Positions 6,989-10,731 of a stretch of 10,731 nt of DNA are shown piece by piece. This DNA comes from Bacillota bacterium (GTDB lineage Bacteria; Bacillota; Clostridia; Peptostreptococcales; Anaerovoracaceae). The DNA lies in assembly GCA_022706625.1 (NCBI GenBank), contig JAKJCD010000049.1, forward strand, positions 373-11,103, in the 5' to 3' direction. Both the position numbers and the translations under genes were made by a program. Under the pieces are notes generated by a model. That model was not told where the DNA came from. It searched no databases and worked only from the letters and a program-made list of their open reading frames with translations. Within the stretch, counting starts at the first letter, position 1, and each line of letters starts with the position of its first letter.

Positions 6989-7022
6989 CTGAGTTTCTAT
7001 TTGAACCACAGATGGCTATTTC
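6978..7022. terminator. Long imperfect hairpin downstream of the symporter gene
   Basis: GAAATAGCC (6978-6986) pairs with GGCTATTTC (7014-7022), and the inner CTGAGTTTC and GAACCACAG can extend the stem with mismatches around a TATTT loop. It is about 70 bp after the symporter stop. The T-rich tail (ACTTTTCTTTT) is on the + strand; on the symporter's strand only TTAT follows, so its action as a terminator for that gene is uncertain. Confidence 0.35.
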
Positions 7023-7092
7023 ACTTTTCTTTTATTTAGGGCTTCCGGCTTACTGACATTTATAAGTTTTTTATATGTCTATTATCATATCT

Positions 7093-8607
7093 TTAAGCCT
7101 TTTTAAGCTTTTTGCCCGGATCCTTAAGGTTGTCCCCAAAGAATTTATCAATAACCTCCTTATCCGGCTTTTTGGTAAGCAGGGCTACAATAATAAAAAC
7201 TACCGTTGACAAAATTAACCCGGGGAGAATTGGGTGCTGTGCCCAGGCCGGACGTAATGCGGGGAACAAGTACATTGCCGCCGTATATCCAAAACCGACA
7301 ATCATGCTGGATAAATTAGCAGGAACATTGGCACGTTTCCAATAAAACGCGCCGATCAATGAAGGCAAGACCCCGGCGCCCATCATTGCAAACGCAGAAG
7401 ACCATAAGAAAATCAATCCTGTTATTGTTTGTGCAAAGTAGGCTATTACAATAGATAATATGGAACAGATAATTATTGTTGCTCTTGATATTTTTAAAAC
7501 TTCCTTATCAGTGGCTTCCGGATTAATCAACTTTTTGTAGATGTCATAACTGGTGCATTGCGATGCAATTATCAGCATCGTGCTGCATGTGGATATAATA
7601 GCTGCAATGACACCCATCAGGACGATTGCTGCAAGAAGCGGCGGTAAAATACTTAAAGCAACCGAAGGAAATGCGCTGTCAATCCTGGGGAGATATGGAT
7701 TCAGTACACGAGCATAATTTGCAATAACAACTCCCCCTATATAAATAAAGGTAAACGGAATCATAACCAGAGCAAGAGCGCCTATTGCCGTCTTTTCATT
7801 CTTTGCTAAGTACATTCTGGTAACCTGATGCGGCTGCGACATATTGCCCGTTGTCCAAACCATAAACCATGCTAAGCTCATAGGAAATATCAGATAGGAA
7901 TTCGTTTTGCTAAGCAATGCCGCCCCCCCTTGCCAGGTGGTCCCTTCGGGGATGGGGCTTTGACCGTAGGCAGTCACCAAAGCTTCGAACCCCCCTGAAT
8001 AATGTAAACATGCGGGAACCAATATCAACATAGCAGCCAGCATTACGAACATGCACATTGTATCCGTCCAGGCTACAGCGCGTGCTCCGCCCGAATAAGT
8101 ATATATAGCCACCACAACTGCCCCAATAATTACACATACAAGATAGGGAAAACCGGAAACAAGGCTGAGAATTGTATAAAAACCCATATACATAGCGGCC
8201 ATTCCGACAACATATATCGTTAAAATGATTATTGCATAAATACCTCTTGCCCACTTCGACGGATACCGGTGTGCGATAACATCCGGCATCGTATATCCGT
8301 CATAATAATAACCAAATCTCCAGAATTTCTTCGCCAAAAGGATGGCCAGCAGAAATAGTGCCGTAATCGTTCCTATCACCTGCCATAATGCAGCCCAGCC
8401 ATATGCAAAGTTGTATCCTATCGTACCGAGAAATGTGCCGGCACTCATAAAACTGGCGCCGTAAGTTCCGGCTACAATCCATATATTCATTTGTCTACCG
8501 GCAACAAAATAATCCGATAGGGTTTCTTCTTTTTTCTTTGCCGATATAAAGCCAACAATAAGCATAGCGCTCATAAAACAGAATAGAACTACAATAAAAA
8601 TATTCAT
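7093..8607 (-). CDS. Sodium:solute symporter (SSS family)
   Basis: 504 residues, the normal size, with about 13 hydrophobic membrane segments and a charged C-terminal tail (KKPDKEVIDKF...KKLKKA). SSS proteins use the inward Na+ gradient to import sugars, amino acids, vitamins or organic acids. Family signs are the N-terminal LSDYFVAGRQMN at 30-41, SGGARAVAWTD at 172-182, GNMSQPHQVTRM at 254-265, and the helix-8 STCSTMLIIAS at 339-349 whose Ser/Thr residues match the Na2 site. It starts 6 bp after the stop of the small membrane protein gene; an AAGGAG about 12 nt upstream overlaps that gene's end. Together with the upstream peptidase gene this suggests uptake of a peptide-related or amino-acid-like compound. 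Substrate not deducible; PanF-like general similarity only. Confidence 0.9.
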   Translation of the reverse strand: MNIFIVVLFCFMSAMLIVGFISAKKKEETLSDYFVAGRQMNIWIVAGTYGASFMSAGTFLGTIGYNFAYGWAALWQVIGTITALFLLAILLAKKFWRFGYYYDGYTMPDVIAHRYPSKWARGIYAIIILTIYVVGMAAMYMGFYTILSLVSGFPYLVCVIIGAVVVAIYTYSGGARAVAWTDTMCMFVMLAAMLILVPACLHYSGGFEALVTAYGQSPIPEGTTWQGGAALLSKTNSYLIFPMSLAWFMVWTTGNMSQPHQVTRMYLAKNEKTAIGALALVMIPFTFIYIGGVVIANYARVLNPYLPRIDSAFPSVALSILPPLLAAIVLMGVIAAIISTCSTMLIIASQCTSYDIYKKLINPEATDKEVLKISRATIIICSILSIVIAYFAQTITGLIFLWSSAFAMMGAGVLPSLIGAFYWKRANVPANLSSMIVGFGYTAAMYLFPALRPAWAQHPILPGLILSTVVFIIVALLTKKPDKEVIDKFFGDNLKDPGKKLKKA

Positions 8608-8613
8608 TTCTTA

Positions 8614-8742
8614 TCACGACTCCTTCTTCTTTAAATCTGGCCTTTCTGTTGTTTCTGTTTTTAATGCTAAACATGTTAAAACAATGGCATAAATAATACC
8701 AATGCCGACAAAACTCCCTGCAATCAACCAAACATCACCCAT
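8614..8742 (-). CDS. Small one-helix membrane protein, likely symporter accessory subunit
   Basis: 42 residues, starting MGDVWLIAGSFVGIGIIYAI and ending with a charged tail PDLKKKES. One hydrophobic helix spans about residues 4-27. The start has GAGAGG 7 nt upstream, and the stop lies 6 bp before the symporter start, so the two are very likely co-translated. Proteins of this size and pattern are found just before SSS symporter genes and are thought to be small accessory proteins; direct function is not established. The overlapping longer frame at 8495-8731 is a shadow. Confidence 0.75.
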   Translation of the reverse strand: MGDVWLIAGSFVGIGIIYAIVLTCLALKTETTERPDLKKKES

Positions 8743-8803
8743 TTTTACACCTCTCTTCTTTTTATTTCTATCTTAACCCTGCAAGCTATTTTAAAACTCC
8801 TTA

Positions 8804-8834
8804 ATGACACAAGGGGTCATTCCCCTTGTGTCAT
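8804..8834. repeat. Perfect 13-bp hairpin between peptidase and small membrane protein genes
   Basis: ATGACACAAGGGG (8804-8816) pairs with CCCCTTGTGTCAT (8822-8834) around a TCATT loop. It begins 18 bp after the peptidase stop. Neither strand has a U-run after the stem, so it may be a terminator without U tract, an mRNA-stabilising or differential-expression hairpin, or a repeat element. It is the only structure in the 110-bp gap. Confidence 0.55.
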
Positions 8835-8852
8835 ATGCACTATTCCGTGAGA

Positions 8853-10631
8853 TTATTTCAGGGTTTGATTGATAATAGTTGTTGCATGCCTTACAGCGTC
8901 TGTAATCTTGTTGCGGTCTCTTTTCGCTCTGGTCGACCATACATAGTAATCATGTGAATTTTCCGGATAGCTTACTAATGTCCGGATGCTCTCAGAGCAT
9001 GGAATCACATAATGCAGCGCGGATAATCCGTATGTATCCTGTTCATAACGCCCGGTTACCGTACATGTCATCGGGAGTATTGCGCGGCTGATCTGCTTTA
9101 ATGCATGGTTCAATGCAGCAACATCATATGCCTCATGGTTTTCAACAGCTTTTTGCCGTAGTGTTTCCAATTGGGCCGCCTTGTCTCTGAACTCCAAAGC
9201 GGTTTCTTTCACCTTGTCCATTTCAAGCAGATCAATCGCATCCGGCCGCCCTTTGATGATATCTGTTAAATCGTTTACTCGATTCAGAATTTCATCCGCC
9301 ACCGGGACAAAATCCATAGGCAGAACCGGCGTAAGCGCTAAATCAAATACATAACTGGGGCCATATTTCATGCACTTTGCCAATACATCCTTATCCATGA
9401 AATCCATATTATCCGCATCGCTGTGGTAGTATTCCCCAAGTGTAGCATTGCACCAGCCTGCAATTTCTTCTTTTGTATGGAACATCCATGTAAAGCTTGC
9501 AGGTATGCCGATTCCGAAAAAGGACATATCTCCGATGCGTGAAGTTCTGACATAATCTCTTCCGACGCCTTCGTCAATGATTACATCATCCAATCCCACA
9601 ATCCAGGGCTTCAACTCGGCTGCCACCTCATTATGCCATACACTTGCCTTCCAAAGACCATAGGAATCAAAGTTAAAAACGGCAACGCAATGTTCATCCA
9701 GATCATCCCAAAACTTCTCAATAAACCAGGTGGATCCTTCCATAATTCCATTTTCATGTCCCTGCCAAAATGCAAAGCGCACATCCCTTTTCAGCAGATG
9801 CCTGTTTGCCTGTAAAACTTTTGCCATTTCCATGCAGAGTGCATTGGCAGACGCATTGTCACTTGCTCCATAACTCCATGCATCCATATGTCCTGTCATC
9901 AGCACAAAATCGCCGTCTCCATTGGGAGCTTTTATTTCTGCATATGGCAGGAAAATATCCATCCATTCGCGCTCCGCATGTGTGCGCAGCGTAACCGTAA
10001 GCTTTTCCCCACTTTCAATGATTTTACGAAGATGTACGCCGTCCTTTCTCGTAATCATAACGATAGGTGGTGTATTGTCCATTAAAGAAATCGTTTCAGG
10101 GGTAGGATTGCCCCATGGTGATTTTACAGTTCCATAACCTAAATATTCGCTTTCATCACTTCCCCAGTTCATAAGAAGCATCCCTGCTGCGCCGTTAGCG
10201 ATAGCAATACGCGTTTTTTCCGGTCTGGGCGGCGCATAGGAAAGCTCTGCCAATACAATTTTCCCTTTTACGTCTTTTCCTATGTAGTCATTGACTCCGC
10301 CCGGGCCCACATGTACAACTTCTGCAGTTATTCCTTCCGGAGGCGTTGAGCCGCACTGCGCACAGGCAGCACACCGGATTTCTTCAGCTACCGGAGAAAC
10401 GACCTTTAAATCCGCGGGTTCTGGCACATTCAAGTAGCCTTTTGTCGTTAATAATTTTGCATCGACTCCATTTTTTTTCATGTAATCCACATAATATTTA
10501 GCGGCGTCTTCCGCTATTTTTGTCCCTGACAAGCGCCAGGCAAAATCTTCAGAAATCGTTTCTGTTTCACGCAAGACCGTATCCAACGATAATTGCTTCA
10601 CGAGATCCTCTCTAATTTTTTTCCGTTCCAT
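8853..10631 (-). CDS. M28-family-like metallopeptidase with PA-type insert
   Basis: 592 residues without a signal peptide, so probably cytoplasmic. M28 enzymes are two-zinc aminopeptidases, carboxypeptidases or related amidohydrolases. A protease-associated-like region lies at about 100-220 (GKIVLAELSY, NGAAGMLLMNWG). Metal-site motifs: GHMDAWSYGASDNASA at 247-262 with His248, Asp250 and Asp258, GHENGIMEGSTWF at 291-303, FNFDSYG at 319-325, and YYHSDADN at 401-408 with His403. In most M28 enzymes the second motif has two Glu, the first being the general base; here it is His292-Glu293, so the metal ligand stays but the base is changed. The C-terminal 130 residues are a helical extension. Start supported by AAAGGAG close upstream. 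Same strand as the small protein and symporter, probably one functional unit despite the hairpin between. Substrate unknown; activity may differ from a standard peptidase. Confidence 0.85.
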   Translation of the reverse strand: MERKKIREDLVKQLSLDTVLRETETISEDFAWRLSGTKIAEDAAKYYVDYMKKNGVDAKLLTTKGYLNVPEPADLKVVSPVAEEIRCAACAQCGSTPPEGITAEVVHVGPGGVNDYIGKDVKGKIVLAELSYAPPRPEKTRIAIANGAAGMLLMNWGSDESEYLGYGTVKSPWGNPTPETISLMDNTPPIVMITRKDGVHLRKIIESGEKLTVTLRTHAEREWMDIFLPYAEIKAPNGDGDFVLMTGHMDAWSYGASDNASANALCMEMAKVLQANRHLLKRDVRFAFWQGHENGIMEGSTWFIEKFWDDLDEHCVAVFNFDSYGLWKASVWHNEVAAELKPWIVGLDDVIIDEGVGRDYVRTSRIGDMSFFGIGIPASFTWMFHTKEEIAGWCNATLGEYYHSDADNMDFMDKDVLAKCMKYGPSYVFDLALTPVLPMDFVPVADEILNRVNDLTDIIKGRPDAIDLLEMDKVKETALEFRDKAAQLETLRQKAVENHEAYDVAALNHALKQISRAILPMTCTVTGRYEQDTYGLSALHYVIPCSESIRTLVSYPENSHDYYVWSTRAKRDRNKITDAVRHATTIINQTLK

Positions 10632-10647
10632 ATTCCTCTCCTTTTTC

Positions 10648-10685
10648 AGTATAATTATTTAAAACACATATGTATCATGTGTTTT
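10648..10685 (-). promoter_or_regulatory. Promoter -10 and operator-like inverted repeat before the peptidase gene
   Basis: A -10-like TATACT lies at 10653-10648 on the - strand, 16 bp before the start codon. Directly upstream, AAAACACAT (10661-10669) and ATGTGTTTT (10677-10685) form a perfect 9-bp inverted repeat with 7-nt spacer, covering the place of the -35 element, for which no good match exists. This arrangement fits a repressor or activator site. Confidence 0.45.
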
Positions 10686-10731
10686 GGACATATCCGCAAT
10701 AATCCAGAATTACAGAGGCAATCACCTTGGT

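Overview
The window looks like a chromosomal segment of an anaerobic, Clostridia-like Firmicute. This rests on strong AAGGAG-type ribosome binding sites before almost every gene, a selenophosphate synthetase gene next to a class V (cysteine desulfurase / selenocysteine lyase type) PLP enzyme, a glutamate-mutase-like cobalamin protein, and REP-like repeats. The species cannot be named from the sequence.

Layout. (1) 1-698, + strand: 3' part of selD, ending in a hairpin terminator at 718-747. (2) 763-6351, - strand: four genes in one direction, read from right to left: an opine dehydrogenase family protein, a cobalamin-binding/GlmE-like fusion protein, an asparagine-synthetase-like protein whose glutaminase active site has been lost, and a class V PLP enzyme. 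The first two are separated by 12 bp, the others by 56 and 70 bp. A good sigma-70-type promoter (6588-6616) implies a leader of about 230 nt. (3) 6640-7090: a non-coding stretch with a strong 13-bp hairpin, two exact copies of a 31-bp repeat that look REP-like, a possible 150-bp IS/MITE remnant, and an imperfect hairpin. (4) 7093-10631, - strand: an M28-type metallopeptidase homologue, then a 42-residue one-helix membrane protein (8614-8742), then a sodium:solute symporter. An inverted repeat at 10661-10685 upstream of the peptidase gene could be an operator.

How the genes may work together. The four-gene cluster is the most interesting part. Opine dehydrogenases join an amino acid to a 2-oxo acid. 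The AsnB-like protein keeps its ATP-pyrophosphatase domain but has Gly in place of the catalytic Cys2, as in beta-lactam and carbapenam synthetases, where the domain closes a ring or uses another nucleophile. The cobalamin protein resembles a fused GlmS-GlmE carbon-skeleton mutase but has Cys in place of the Asp of the DxHxxG motif. Together they suggest an undescribed small-molecule pathway making a modified, possibly cyclised or amidated, opine-like amino acid. That pathway is inference; only the gene order and motif changes are seen directly. The PLP enzyme may belong to this pathway or to selenium metabolism with the convergent selD. The peptidase/symporter group looks like a separate transcription unit for hydrolysis of a peptide-like compound and Na+-coupled uptake.
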